NCBI RefSeq assembly: GCF_039522935.1
Contig: NZ_BAAAEI010000006.1
Coordinates: forward strand, 1-64,000
Length of the DNA stretch: 64,000 nucleotides
From: Bowmanella denitrificans
Lineage (GTDB): Bacteria; Pseudomonadota; Gammaproteobacteria; Enterobacterales; Alteromonadaceae
Direction of reading: 5' to 3'
Shown here: positions 34,845 to 43,835 of the stretch, in pieces
Layout of the letters: each line of letters begins with the position of its first letter
How positions within the stretch are numbered: position 1 is the first letter of the stretch
Notes under the pieces: model-generated
Database searches by the model: none
What the model was told of the DNA's origin: nothing
The model's input: only the letters and a program-made list of their open reading frames with translations
Program-made: the position numbers and the translations under genes

Positions 34845-36122
34845 TTAGTGCCTGTGAGGCAGGAATAACTGTCGATACAGTCTGGAAGCAAATTCGTCCG
34901 TCATCCCTGAGATATAATCAGCGATAACCCGTTGTTCCTGCCCCTGAGCCTGTCCTTTCAGCCAGCGCTGCTTGGTGTTTTCCGGTAACAAACGCATAGG
35001 GTCGGAACTGAATGCTTCAAATAAGGCTATCACCAGTTGCTGGCCTTTAAACTCCATACGCTGTACGTCGCTCTGCCGAATTACCCGCCGGTATACATAA
35101 GCTTTAAATTCGTCCAGAGCCTGACTAAAGCCAGATGGAAGCTGGGCGTTATTGGCGAGTAAAGGGTGTTTGAATTGGTTATCCGTAGTGCCAATTTCAA
35201 CGGCAGTAATAAAGGCGTTAACCAGAGCACCAATGGCGTCTTTACGATCATAGTGGGCCTGGCTGAACAATTTGATCGCAAGGTGCTGTATGTTCTGGCT
35301 AAGCCAGACAATGTCGAGTTGGCTGATGGGGTTGGCGACTTCTTCAATAAAACTATCCTGGCTGACAATACCTGTCACTATGGCATCTTCCAGATCGTGA
35401 ATGCTATAAGCAATGTCGTCGGCAAGCTCCATAATAGAGCAATCAAAGGACTTAAAACGGGTTTTGGCAAGCTGCGCATTGTGTGGGGCAAAGCTACAAA
35501 ATAGCGCTTTGTCTTCGGCTTCCAATGGTGACAGCAACCAGTCAAATACGTCTTTGTCGTCATCAAACAAACCTTTAGCCGGTTGCCAATCCTGTAAACG
35601 CTCTGTTGTCGGACGGGTGATTAATAACTGACTTTGATAGTTCGGGTATTTCACCAGGCCCAACAAAGTTCGGCGGCATAAGTTCATACCTGCGTCGGGT
35701 GTATAGGGCTCAAGCTTGGTGACAATGCGAAAAGTCTGCCCATTGCCTTCAAAACCCCCATGCTTGCGCATCATATAGTTCAGTGCCATTTCGCCCCCGT
35801 GGCCGAAGGGCGGGTGACCTATATCATGGGCCAGACAGAGTGTTTCGATCAGATTATCGTTAAGGTCCAACGCATGACTTTGCTGTGGGTACTTCTGCCG
35901 CAGTTGGGATGCAATGCCATGGCCAATTTGTGCGGCCTCCAGCGAATGTGTTAAGCGGGTGCGATGAAAATCATTCACACCCACGCCAAGTACCTGCGTT
36001 TTGGCCTGCAAACGGCGAAAGGCGGCGGAGTGCAACACCCGGGCTTTATCGCGCTGGAAGGCTGAGCGGTGGTCCCCCTGTCGTTCGGGTTGCATCTGCT
36101 GTCTTGCAAGCCAGGGGGACAT
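34845..36122 (-). CDS. dgt: dGTPase-like HD-domain triphosphohydrolase
   Basis: The 425-residue HD-type enzyme removes triphosphate from deoxynucleoside triphosphates. Motifs seen are SAFQRDKARVLHSAAFRRLQAKTQV, the HD pair RTRLTHSLEAAQ and LAHDIGHPPFGHGGE, and a late MELADDIAYSIHDLEDAI. The length suits the dGTPase-like (type 2) family rather than the longer Dgt of E. coli. It is the third gene of the alaA-yfbR-dgt run, 3 bases after yfbR. dNTP depletion by family members can restrict phages, but that role is inference here. Confidence 0.92.
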   Translation of the reverse strand: MSPWLARQQMQPERQGDHRSAFQRDKARVLHSAAFRRLQAKTQVLGVGVNDFHRTRLTHSLEAAQIGHGIASQLRQKYPQQSHALDLNDNLIETLCLAHDIGHPPFGHGGEMALNYMMRKHGGFEGNGQTFRIVTKLEPYTPDAGMNLCRRTLLGLVKYPNYQSQLLITRPTTERLQDWQPAKGLFDDDKDVFDWLLSPLEAEDKALFCSFAPHNAQLAKTRFKSFDCSIMELADDIAYSIHDLEDAIVTGIVSQDSFIEEVANPISQLDIVWLSQNIQHLAIKLFSQAHYDRKDAIGALVNAFITAVEIGTTDNQFKHPLLANNAQLPSGFSQALDEFKAYVYRRVIRQSDVQRMEFKGQQLVIALFEAFSSDPMRLLPENTKQRWLKGQAQGQEQRVIADYISGMTDEFASRLYRQLFLPHRH

Positions 36123-36125
36123 AGA

Positions 36126-36722
36126 TTACTCCTGCGTGATTTCGTCCAGACTCAAAGAGAAACTGGGTACATAGGCCTCAAGGAAATAATTAACTTCCTC
36201 TGATTGATATTCCTGTAGGATTTTATCCAATCGCCGTTTTGCCAGTTCAAACTCATGGTTGCCGGCGGATAGTTCTTCAAGGGTTTTAAGGTAGGCGCAA
36301 ATAATATCGGCGGCCTTAATAATAAATCGCTCGTCGTCGGTGTGATATTGCCCGTCAATTAACTGCGCGTAATCCTGCCGGAATGCATCGGGGGCCATTT
36401 CTATCAGCTTTTGCTCGGCGATTTGCTCAATCTTTTTGTATTCCTGCTGAATCGCCGGATTATAATATTTCACCGGGGTAGGTAAGTCGCCGGTCAGAAC
36501 TTCCGATACATCGTGGAACATGGCCAGGGTGGCAATGCGAAAAGGGTCTAACTGGCCGCCGTAATACTTATTGCGGATCATGGCCAGGGCGTGGGCAACC
36601 ATGGCCACCTGCAAGCTGTGCTCCTGCACATTTTCGGTACTGACATTGCGCATCAGCGGCCAGCGGTTAATCAGTTTCATACGCGCCAAATGGGCGAAGA
36701 AGTGACTTTGCGGCACACTCAT
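36126..36722 (-). CDS. yfbR: 5'-deoxynucleotidase YfbR
   Basis: The 198-residue HD-domain enzyme removes phosphate from dNMPs. It shows the HD metal ligands STENVQEHSLQVA and AMFHDVSEVLTGD, and a later Asp in HTDDERFIIKAADII. Length matches the family. The ATG overlaps the end of alaA by four bases, and the next gene encodes a dGTPase-like enzyme; together they would convert dNTPs to nucleosides in a nucleotide-pool control unit. Confidence 0.96.
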   Translation of the reverse strand: MSVPQSHFFAHLARMKLINRWPLMRNVSTENVQEHSLQVAMVAHALAMIRNKYYGGQLDPFRIATLAMFHDVSEVLTGDLPTPVKYYNPAIQQEYKKIEQIAEQKLIEMAPDAFRQDYAQLIDGQYHTDDERFIIKAADIICAYLKTLEELSAGNHEFELAKRRLDKILQEYQSEEVNYFLEAYVPSFSLSLDEITQE

Positions 36723-37945
36723 TGACCATTTTCCTGACGATAGCCGGCGAAGAAGCGTTCCACCTTGCCAAGGGCCGTTTGCAACTGGTCGGCGTGAGGT
36801 AAAAAGACCAGCCGGAAGTAGCAGCCCTCTTTAAGGTTAAAAGCACTGCCGTGCACCAGCAATACTTTTTCCTGGCGCAGCAGGTCAAGAATCATCAATT
36901 CATCATTGCTGATATTAAAACGTGTGGCATCCACCCTGGCGAAGCAGTACATGGCCCCCTTGGGTTTTACACAGGAGATGCCGGGGATCTGCTCCAGTAA
37001 GCGCCAGGCCGTGTCCCTTTGCAAACGTAAACGGCCGTCGGCTTGTACCAGATCATTAATACTCTGATATCCGCCAAGGGCAGTTTGTATGGCGTGCTGG
37101 CACGGCACATTGGCACACATCCGCATAGAGGCCAGCAAGTTCAGGCCTTCCATATAACTGCGCCCGAGCTTTTTATTGCCACTTAACAGCATCCAGCCGG
37201 CGCGAAAACCGGCCACCCGGTAATTTTTCGACAGGCCACTGAAGGTCACAAACAATAAATCATCCGCTAGGGAGGCAATACAGGTATGTCTGGCTTCGTC
37301 GTAAAGGATCTTGTCATAGATCTCGTCGCTGAAAATCACCAGACCGTGTGTACGGGCCAGTTCAATCACCTCCAGCAGCAGTTCTTTGCTGTATACCGCA
37401 CCGGTAGGATTATTCGGGTTGATCATGACGATAGCCCGGGTGTTCGGTGTGATTTTACTCTTTATATCCTGAATATCCGGAAACCAGCCGGCCTGCTCGT
37501 CGCAGCGATAATGCACTGGTGTGCCGGAAGAAAGCGTTACAGCGGCCGTCCAAAGTGGATAATCCGGAGAAGGCAGCAGAACTTCATCGCCGACATTCAG
37601 CAAAGCCTGCATGGCCATCACAATCAGTTCGCTGACGCCATTACCGATAAACACATCTTCAATATCAATGTTTTTGATATTCTGCTGCTGATAATACTGC
37701 ATCACCGCCACGCGGGCAGAATATAGGCCTTTAGCATCGGCATAACCCTGTGCCGTAGGTAAATTGTGGATGACGTCTTTAAGAATATCGTCCGGCGCTT
37801 CAAAGCCGAAGGGCGCAGGGTTGCCGATATTCAGCTTTAACACCCTGTGTCCCTCATCCTCCAGCCTTTTTGCCTCGGCCAATACGGGGCCGCGGATGTC
37901 ATAACATACGTCGTTGAGTTTGCTGGATTTTACAATCTGTTTCAT
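36719..37945 (-). CDS. alaA: Glutamate-pyruvate aminotransferase AlaA
   Basis: The 408-residue PLP-dependent fold type I aminotransferase converts pyruvate and glutamate to alanine and 2-oxoglutarate. The N-terminal KSSKLNDVCYDIRGPVLAEAKRLEDEGHRVLKLNIGNPAPFGF block is strongly AlaA/YfbQ-like, and the PLP lysine lies in FSGLSKNYRVAGFRAGW. The chosen ATG (MKQIVKSSKL) aligns with the known E. coli start; the longest frame adds 21 residues. No strong ribosome-binding site is visible. It is the first gene of the alaA-yfbR-dgt run. Confidence 0.95.
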   Translation of the reverse strand: MKQIVKSSKLNDVCYDIRGPVLAEAKRLEDEGHRVLKLNIGNPAPFGFEAPDDILKDVIHNLPTAQGYADAKGLYSARVAVMQYYQQQNIKNIDIEDVFIGNGVSELIVMAMQALLNVGDEVLLPSPDYPLWTAAVTLSSGTPVHYRCDEQAGWFPDIQDIKSKITPNTRAIVMINPNNPTGAVYSKELLLEVIELARTHGLVIFSDEIYDKILYDEARHTCIASLADDLLFVTFSGLSKNYRVAGFRAGWMLLSGNKKLGRSYMEGLNLLASMRMCANVPCQHAIQTALGGYQSINDLVQADGRLRLQRDTAWRLLEQIPGISCVKPKGAMYCFARVDATRFNISNDELMILDLLRQEKVLLVHGSAFNLKEGCYFRLVFLPHADQLQTALGKVERFFAGYRQENGQ

Positions 37946-38145
37946 GCACTGCTGGGGTTTGAAAAACGGCCCTACAGGGTAATACAGTCGCCACCGTCTT
38001 GTCTGCATGGCTAAGGAGATATTTTGCTAAAAATATCCTGACCTTGGGGTTATGACACATCCCTTTACATTGCCGCGATTGGCGAAATCGCCACAGCCTG
38101 ATAATTATTATCTGAAAAGCTTGTTCAGGCACTGGGAGTATAAGT

Positions 38146-38658
38146 ATGCCGATACCTTTGGTTTGGCTTGGTCTCGGACTTGGAGCGCTGGCGGCCGGGC
38201 GGAGTTTGCATAAAGCGTCACAGCAATCAGTACTGCACCATCCTGGTGATTTTACCGAGACGGTGATACCCCAAAACGGCGCGGTGGTGTGCTGCGGCGT
38301 CTTCGGTATTTTTGACCACACCGGTATCTGGATGGATGGCAGCATCATCGAACTAAATGGTAACGGCCTGGTAAGGGCTATTTCACCCCAGCGTTTTTTA
38401 GAAAATCGCAGTGGTGACCTGATTTACGTAGCCTGCGCTGACGATGGCACTGTGTTAGGAGACGAACAAATCGCCAGCAGAGCCGTTGCCAGAGTATTTG
38501 AGTATGCTGACTATCATCTTTTGCGTAACAACTGCCACCGCTTTGTGCTGTCGTGCTGTGATCCTTTGGCTGAGCACATCACCTTATTTAGTGAGTTGAA
38601 TCAAAACCTGACCCGCCACTATGCACGCCAGATAAGCTGGCGCCCAGCCTTAATATAA
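38146..38658 (+). CDS. LRAT/NlpC-P60-like acyltransferase-type protein
   Basis: The 170-residue protein has an N-terminal hydrophobic segment (residues 4-17) followed by an LRAT-like circularly permuted NlpC/P60 fold: FDHTGIWMDG (His58 region) and the later LLRNNCHRFVLSCC with candidate nucleophile Cys130 and His131. LRAT-type proteins are cysteine acyltransferases or hydrolases. It is not part of a clear operon and lies divergent from alaA. GGGAG precedes the ATG. Membrane association is likely; the substrate is unknown. Confidence 0.8.
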   Translation: MPIPLVWLGLGLGALAAGRSLHKASQQSVLHHPGDFTETVIPQNGAVVCCGVFGIFDHTGIWMDGSIIELNGNGLVRAISPQRFLENRSGDLIYVACADDGTVLGDEQIASRAVARVFEYADYHLLRNNCHRFVLSCCDPLAEHITLFSELNQNLTRHYARQISWRPALI

Positions 38659-38871
38659 GATGTCGGAAGCAGGTTGAGCTTGATAGAAGCAACCCTCAAG
38701 ACGTCAACATTTCTCATAGGTATAAGTTCTAAAAAATATTTTCTAAGACTAGTTTTTTATAACTACGGGCAGATTGGATTATGTCTGCGTAAGCTAAAGA
38801 TGGGCCGCTCGCTGATTATTAACGTCAGGTCCACTTTGTGCGCAGAAGAATAAGCCATCCCCGGAGGTGTT

Positions 38872-39666
38872 ATGTCTCATTCATTTAAAGAAACTCCCCA
38901 CAATGCGATTACCGACAGTGGTATTGCCAGGGTCATTCCTTGTAAAGAACTGGATTTGGGCGACCCGCTCAAATGGCTGGCCCTGGGCTGGCGGGATTTG
39001 GTCAGGGCACCGTTACTCACCGCATTCTACGGATTGATCTTTGCAGCCATTCCCTGGCTGATTACTTATTTGGTCAACCTGACTGGCTGGCACCTGGTGA
39101 TACTGCCGTCCATCGTATGCTTTATGCTGATTGGTCCCTTTCTGGCGGCAGGTTTATATGATGTCAGTTGGGAGCTTGAGAAGGGCCATAAACCGTCCCT
39201 GTGGCACAGCATTAAAGCCATCAAGCGTAACGCTGTGAATGAATGGGCGTTTGGTATCTTGCTGCTGGTACTGATGATCTTCTGGCTCAGGGTGGCATCT
39301 ATTATTCATGCTCTGTATCCCCCTTATCTGGAGGACAATCTGGAAAACCTGTTACCTTTTCTAGCCTTAGGTACCGTGGTGGGAGCAGGCTTTACCATGC
39401 TGGTTTTTTTTATCAGCGTATTTACCCAACCCGTGCTGATGGAAAGGCGCATAGACCTGGCATCTGCGGTACTGACCAGCATGAATGTAGTCTGGACCAA
39501 CAAGTTGCCAATGATGATTTGGGGGTTGATTATCGCCACAGCGGTTGGCATAGGTTTTGTGACCGGTTTTGCCGCTTTTGTGATTTTAATGCCGCTGATT
39601 GGCTACGCTACCTGGCATGGTTATATCGATAGTATTGAGTTAAAGCGAGAGCGCCATTACGAATAA
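38872..39666 (+). CDS. DUF2189 integral membrane protein
   Basis: The 264-residue protein has a polar N-terminus of about 40 residues and about six TM helices. The IPCKELDLGDPLKWLALGWRDL start and ISVFTQPVLMERRIDLASAVLTS block are typical of DUF2189 (several such proteins were once noted near cytochrome oxidase genes). Function is not established. GGAGGTG lies 5-6 bases before the ATG. It is monocistronic between a 213-base gap and the convergent yfaE. Confidence 0.9.
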   Translation: MSHSFKETPHNAITDSGIARVIPCKELDLGDPLKWLALGWRDLVRAPLLTAFYGLIFAAIPWLITYLVNLTGWHLVILPSIVCFMLIGPFLAAGLYDVSWELEKGHKPSLWHSIKAIKRNAVNEWAFGILLLVLMIFWLRVASIIHALYPPYLEDNLENLLPFLALGTVVGAGFTMLVFFISVFTQPVLMERRIDLASAVLTSMNVVWTNKLPMMIWGLIIATAVGIGFVTGFAAFVILMPLIGYATWHGYIDSIELKRERHYE

Positions 39667-39688
39667 GGCAGCACTGTGCACTGGCCAA

Positions 39689-39958
39689 TCACCCGCCTAG
39701 TTTCAGTTTTAGGTCGGATTTAGCCACGCAGCAGCAAGGCAGTATTTCATCGTCATCAATAAAGGCCAGGGGATCGGTAAGATAATCCACCTGGCCTTCA
39801 ATCAATTTAGTACGACATGCGCCGCAGAAGCCTTCTCGGCATTGAAAATGAACCTCCACCTGATGAGCTTCAAGACTCTCTAACAGCGTTTTGTCTTTAA
39901 GGCACGCCAGGCGGGTCTGATCATCCAAATGGATTATATACAGATCGTCCATTTTCAT
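39689..39958 (-). CDS. yfaE: YfaE-type 2Fe-2S ferredoxin for ribonucleotide reductase
   Basis: The 89-residue ferredoxin has the plant-type Cys set in CREGFCGACRTKL and a last Cys in LPCCCVAKSD. YfaE keeps the di-iron cofactor of NrdB reduced and helps restore its tyrosyl radical. The longest frame begins far inside nrdB; I chose the ATG of MKMDDLYIIHL, 11 bases after the nrdB stop. No strong ribosome-binding site is visible. Last gene of the nrdA-nrdB-yfaE operon, in the same order as in E. coli. Confidence 0.93.
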   Translation of the reverse strand: MKMDDLYIIHLDDQTRLACLKDKTLLESLEAHQVEVHFQCREGFCGACRTKLIEGQVDYLTDPLAFIDDDEILPCCCVAKSDLKLKLGG

Positions 39959-39968
39959 TGGCAGAACA

Positions 39969-41099
39969 TCAGAGGTCGAAATCTCCGAAGTCATCGCCGC
40001 TGACTTCCGAGTCGATTTGTCCAACCAAATATGAACTGATTTCTGATTCCTGAGGCGCCACTTGCACGTTATCTGAATTAAGGTAATTGTTCATCCAGGG
40101 CAGGGGGTTGGACTTCACTTCAAATGGTGTATCCAGACCAATAGCGGCCATACGATGGTTGGCAATAAACTCCACATACTGACAAAGAATATCTTTATTC
40201 AGGCCAATCATGGAACCATGCTGGAACAGATAGGTTGCCCACTGTTTCTCCTGCTCCACCGCATTCATAAAGATTGCCCTGGCCTCGTCGTGGCACTCTT
40301 CGGCAATGCTGGCCATTTCCGGGTCGTCTTTGCCCTTAGCCCACAGATTCAGAATGTGCTGGGTTGAACTTAAGTGCAGCGCTTCGTCTCTGGCAATCAG
40401 GCGGATGATCTTCGAGTTGCCTTCCATCAGCTCCCGCTCGGCGAAGGCAAAAGTGCAGGCGAAAGACACGTAAAAGCGGATAGCTTCCAATGCATTGACC
40501 GAATTCATACACAGGAATAACTTCTTCTTTAATTCGCGCTGGTTAATGGTCACCGTCTGGCCATCTACCAAATGCACACCTTCGCCCTGGGTTTGCCAGA
40601 CCTGAGTGGCAAAGATCAGATCATCATAGTATTTGGATATATCGGTTGCCCGACGTTTGATTTCCTCATTCAGCACGATGTCCTCAAACACGGCACTGGG
40701 GTCGGCAAACAGGTTACGCAATATATGGGTATAAGAGCGTGAATGAATGGTCTCAAAAAAAGACCAGGTTTCAACCCAGGTTTCCAACTCTGGTAACGAG
40801 ACGATAGGCAAAAACGCAATATTCGGGCTGCGACCTTGCACCGAATCCAACAGGGTCTGGTATTTAAGGTTGGAGATGAAAATATGCTTTTCCGGCTCGC
40901 TGAGCTTCTGGAAATCCACCCTGTCTTTGCTGACGTCCACTTCTTCCGGACGCCAGAAAAAGCTGATTTGTTTCTCAATCAATTTTTCGAAGATCTGGTG
41001 TTTTTGCTGGTCGTAGCGCGCCACATTCACCGGATTGCCAAAAAACATCGGCTCGACAAGGGGATTGGTACTTTGCTGGTTAAAGGTGGTGTATTTCAT
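39969..41099 (-). CDS. nrdB: Ribonucleotide reductase class Ia beta subunit
   Basis: The 376-residue subunit houses the di-iron tyrosyl radical that starts catalysis in NrdA. Ferritin-like features: FWRPEEVDVSKD, the ETIHSRSYTHIL stretch with the radical tyrosine region, and DEALHLSSTQHIL with metal-binding Glu and His. I chose ATG at MKYTTFNQ; the longer frame starts with TTG. The C-terminus DDFGDFDL resembles the tail that docks into NrdA. It lies after nrdA with a 59-base gap that contains a strong hairpin. Confidence 0.97.
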   Translation of the reverse strand: MKYTTFNQQSTNPLVEPMFFGNPVNVARYDQQKHQIFEKLIEKQISFFWRPEEVDVSKDRVDFQKLSEPEKHIFISNLKYQTLLDSVQGRSPNIAFLPIVSLPELETWVETWSFFETIHSRSYTHILRNLFADPSAVFEDIVLNEEIKRRATDISKYYDDLIFATQVWQTQGEGVHLVDGQTVTINQRELKKKLFLCMNSVNALEAIRFYVSFACTFAFAERELMEGNSKIIRLIARDEALHLSSTQHILNLWAKGKDDPEMASIAEECHDEARAIFMNAVEQEKQWATYLFQHGSMIGLNKDILCQYVEFIANHRMAAIGLDTPFEVKSNPLPWMNNYLNSDNVQVAPQESEISSYLVGQIDSEVSGDDFGDFDL

Positions 41100-41130
41100 T
41101 GGCTCAAGTTTCAACGGTTGTTTAGCGCAA

Positions 41131-41151
41131 AGGCCGGTCTGGGACCGGCCT
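41131..41151 (-). other. Strong hairpin between nrdA and nrdB
   Basis: AGGCCGGTC and GACCGGCCT form a perfect 9-bp stem around a 3-base loop in the gap between nrdA and nrdB. No T-run follows on the minus strand, so full termination is unlikely. It may stabilise the upstream mRNA or tune the ratio of the two subunits. Confidence 0.7.
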
Positions 41152-41158
41152 ATTATGA

Positions 41159-43474
41159 TTATATTTTGCAGGCGCCGCCGGCGCAGTCGTCATCTTCTTC
41201 GACCACGGCTTCCACTACAGGTTGCCGTTTGCTGACAGTCAGCTCTTCCTGGGTGTCTGCAGCACCATCACGGGTATTATGATAGTAAAGCGTCTTAACC
41301 CCCAGTTTGTAAGCAGTAAGAAGATCTTTAAGCAACAGTTTCATTGGAACTTTGCCACCTTCGTATTTGCCTGGGTCATAGCTGGTATTGGCAGAGATGG
41401 TTTGATCGACAAATTTCTGCATAATGGCGACCAGTTGCAAATAACCGTCGTTAGAGGGGATGTCCCATAGCAGCTCATACTGTTCACGCAAGCGTTCGTA
41501 TTCCGGTACCACTTGCTTAAGTACACCGTCTTTACTGGATTTAACGCTGATATGACCACGAGGCGGCTCAATGCCGTTCGTCGCATTGGAAATCTGCGAA
41601 GAAGTCTCAGACGGCATCAGGGCTGACAATGTGCTGTTACGCAGACCGAACTCCTTGATATCGGCACGCAGCGCTTCCCAGTCGTATTGCAGCGGCTCAT
41701 TGCACACTGCATCCAAATCCTTTTTGTAGCTGTCGATGGGCAGGATGCCTTTGGCATAAGTGGTTTCGTTAAACTTCGGACATGCGCCTTTTTCCTTCGC
41801 CAGTCCCACTGAAGCCTTAAGCAGGTAGTACTGAATCGCTTCAAAAGCTCTGTGCACAAGGCCATTGGCGCTACCGTCGGAATATCGCACTCCGTGCTTG
41901 GCCAGATAGTAGGCAAAGTTGATGACCCCTACACCCAGTGTACGGCGGCCCATGGTGGCGTTATACGCTGCAGGTACTGGGTAGTCCTGATAATCCAGCA
42001 AACTGTCCAGTGCGCGTACGGCTAAATCCGATAGCTCACCCAGCTCATCCAGGTTTTCGATGGCACCCAGATTAAAGGCCGACAGGGTACATAGCGCAAT
42101 TTCGCCATTTTCGTCGTTCACATGCTCCAATGGCTTGGTTGGCAGGGCGATTTCAAGACACAAATTGCTTTGACGTACCGGGGCCACGGCCGGGTCAAAT
42201 GGGCTGTGGGTATTGCAGTGGTCAACGTTTTGCAGATAGATGCGGCCAGTACTGGCACGCTCTTGCATAAACAGACTGAAAAGCTCGATGGCTTTGATCT
42301 GCTTCTTACGTATGGCGGGGTCCTGCTCGTACTGGGTATAAAGCGCTTCAAACTTGTCCTGATCAGCAAAGAAAGCATCATACAAGCCCGGTACATCCGA
42401 GGGGCTGAACAGGGTGATGTGCTCATCTTTAATCAGGCGCTGATACATCAGCTTGTTAAACTGCACTCCATAGTCCAGGTGACGGACTCGGTTTTCTTCC
42501 ACACCACGGTTATTTTTCAAAACCAGCAGGGACTCTACTTCCAGATGCCACAACGGGTAGAACAAGGTTGCTGCACCACCACGCACACCGCCTTGCGAGC
42601 AACTCTTTACCGCGGTCTGGAAATATTTATAGAACGGCAAACAACCGGTGTGGAAGGCTTCGCCACCCCGGATGGGGCTCCCCAAAGCACGAATACGGCC
42701 GGCATTAATGCCAATGCCTGCACGTTGGCTCACATACTTAACAATGGCGCTGGCGGTGGCGTTGATAGAATCCAGGCTGTCGCCACACTCGATTAATACG
42801 CAGGAGCTGAACTGACGCGTCGGCGTGCGCACCCCGGACATGATAGGGGTCGGCAACGAAATCTTAAATTTGGAGACGGCATCATAAAAACGCTGGATAT
42901 AATCCATGCGTGTTTGTTTTGGATAATTGGCAAACAAGCAGGCGGCAACCAGCATATACAGGAACTGCGCGCTTTCATAAATCTCGCCAGTAACCCGGTT
43001 TTGAACCAGATACTTACCTTCCAGTTGCTTCACGGCAGCATAGCTGAAATCCATATCACGCCAGTGATCAAGATAGGCGTCCATTTGTTCAAATTCAGCC
43101 TGGCTGTAGTCTTCCAGTAGATGCTTATCGTACTTGCCCATGTCCACCATGCGTGCAACATGGCTGTATAAAGTCGGCGGCTCAAACTGTCCGTACGCTT
43201 TTTTACGCAAATGGAAAATGGCCAGTCGGGCGGCCAGGTATTGATAATCCGGACTGTCCTTGGAGATTAGGTCTGCGGCAGATTTAATCAAAGTCTCGTG
43301 GATATCAGAGGTTTTGATGCCGTCGTAAAACTGGATGTGAGCCTTTATCTCTACCTGGGACACAGATACATTGTTCAGGCCCTTGGCAGCCCAGGTAATG
43401 ACTTTATGGATCTTGTCGAGATCGATAGGCTCTTTTTCGCCGGAGCGTTTGGTAACGAGAAGCGTATTGTTCAT
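41159..43474 (-). CDS. nrdA: Ribonucleotide reductase class Ia alpha subunit
   Basis: The 771-residue subunit reduces ribonucleoside diphosphates. It has an N-terminal ATP-cone (LLVTKRSGEKEPIDLDKIHKV, to about residue 95) for allosteric activity control, catalytic-site segments SSCVLIECGDSLDS and SNLCLEIALP (N, C and E of the active centre), a late GIEPPRGHISVKSSKDG, and the C-terminal CAGGACKI redox pair. I chose ATG at MNNTLLVTK, 39 codons inside the longest frame. Two probable NrdR boxes lie about 320-360 bases upstream. Confidence 0.97.
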   Translation of the reverse strand: MNNTLLVTKRSGEKEPIDLDKIHKVITWAAKGLNNVSVSQVEIKAHIQFYDGIKTSDIHETLIKSAADLISKDSPDYQYLAARLAIFHLRKKAYGQFEPPTLYSHVARMVDMGKYDKHLLEDYSQAEFEQMDAYLDHWRDMDFSYAAVKQLEGKYLVQNRVTGEIYESAQFLYMLVAACLFANYPKQTRMDYIQRFYDAVSKFKISLPTPIMSGVRTPTRQFSSCVLIECGDSLDSINATASAIVKYVSQRAGIGINAGRIRALGSPIRGGEAFHTGCLPFYKYFQTAVKSCSQGGVRGGAATLFYPLWHLEVESLLVLKNNRGVEENRVRHLDYGVQFNKLMYQRLIKDEHITLFSPSDVPGLYDAFFADQDKFEALYTQYEQDPAIRKKQIKAIELFSLFMQERASTGRIYLQNVDHCNTHSPFDPAVAPVRQSNLCLEIALPTKPLEHVNDENGEIALCTLSAFNLGAIENLDELGELSDLAVRALDSLLDYQDYPVPAAYNATMGRRTLGVGVINFAYYLAKHGVRYSDGSANGLVHRAFEAIQYYLLKASVGLAKEKGACPKFNETTYAKGILPIDSYKKDLDAVCNEPLQYDWEALRADIKEFGLRNSTLSALMPSETSSQISNATNGIEPPRGHISVKSSKDGVLKQVVPEYERLREQYELLWDIPSNDGYLQLVAIMQKFVDQTISANTSYDPGKYEGGKVPMKLLLKDLLTAYKLGVKTLYYHNTRDGAADTQEELTVSKRQPVVEAVVEEDDDCAGGACKI

Positions 43475-43822
43475 GCCGATAGCCGTCTTATTGTTATCAA
43501 AATTAGCGCAAATTGCCTGCAAACAAGCCCTTGCCTGCAGGACAGAAAAACTGCGAATCTTTGCCTTAGCAAGATGTTCGCTTTGGCACAAGATAGTGAG
43601 GTTTTAGCCTTTATGCAACCCAATATCTGGTGGTTTAATGGCCGAACAGAAGGCACTGGATAATGAGGTTAGTGTCGACTCACCGAAGAGTCACTATCAA
43701 GACTTCGGTGATAGGAATGCAAGGAATATTTAGATCATTTTAAGGCAGATAAATTTTTTATTTCTTAAATGCGGTGTTGTTATTATTTAACGACATATGG
43801 TGTTTGTGTTGCACAAAAAATA
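43475..43822. other. 348-base nrdA leader region with hairpin
   Basis: No gene is supported. The arms CACCGAAG (43,681-43,688) and CTTCGGTG (43,703-43,710), extended by one base, form a perfect stem with a 14-base loop in what should be the nrdA leader RNA. No T-run follows. NrdR-like boxes lie at the far end. Confidence 0.55.
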
Positions 43823-43835
43823 CTAGATCTTGTGT
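43790..43835 (-). promoter_or_regulatory. Probable NrdR box pair upstream of nrdA
   Basis: Box 1 on the minus strand (43,835-43,820) is ACACAAGATCTAGTAT and matches the NrdR consensus ACACWATATMTWGTGT at 14 of 16 positions. Box 2 (43,790-43,805) is weaker, about 10 of 16. The centres are 30 bases apart, close to the usual 31-base spacing on one face of DNA. Box 1 overlaps the stop codon of gph. Confidence 0.6.

Noticed and set aside
38659..38871. Possible small gene between the LRAT-like and DUF2189 genes
   Set aside because: No open frame with a start signal was seen in these 213 bases.
43475..43822. Cobalamin riboswitch upstream of nrdA
   Set aside because: No B12-box or matching architecture; class Ia reductase does not use B12, and NrdR boxes explain control better.
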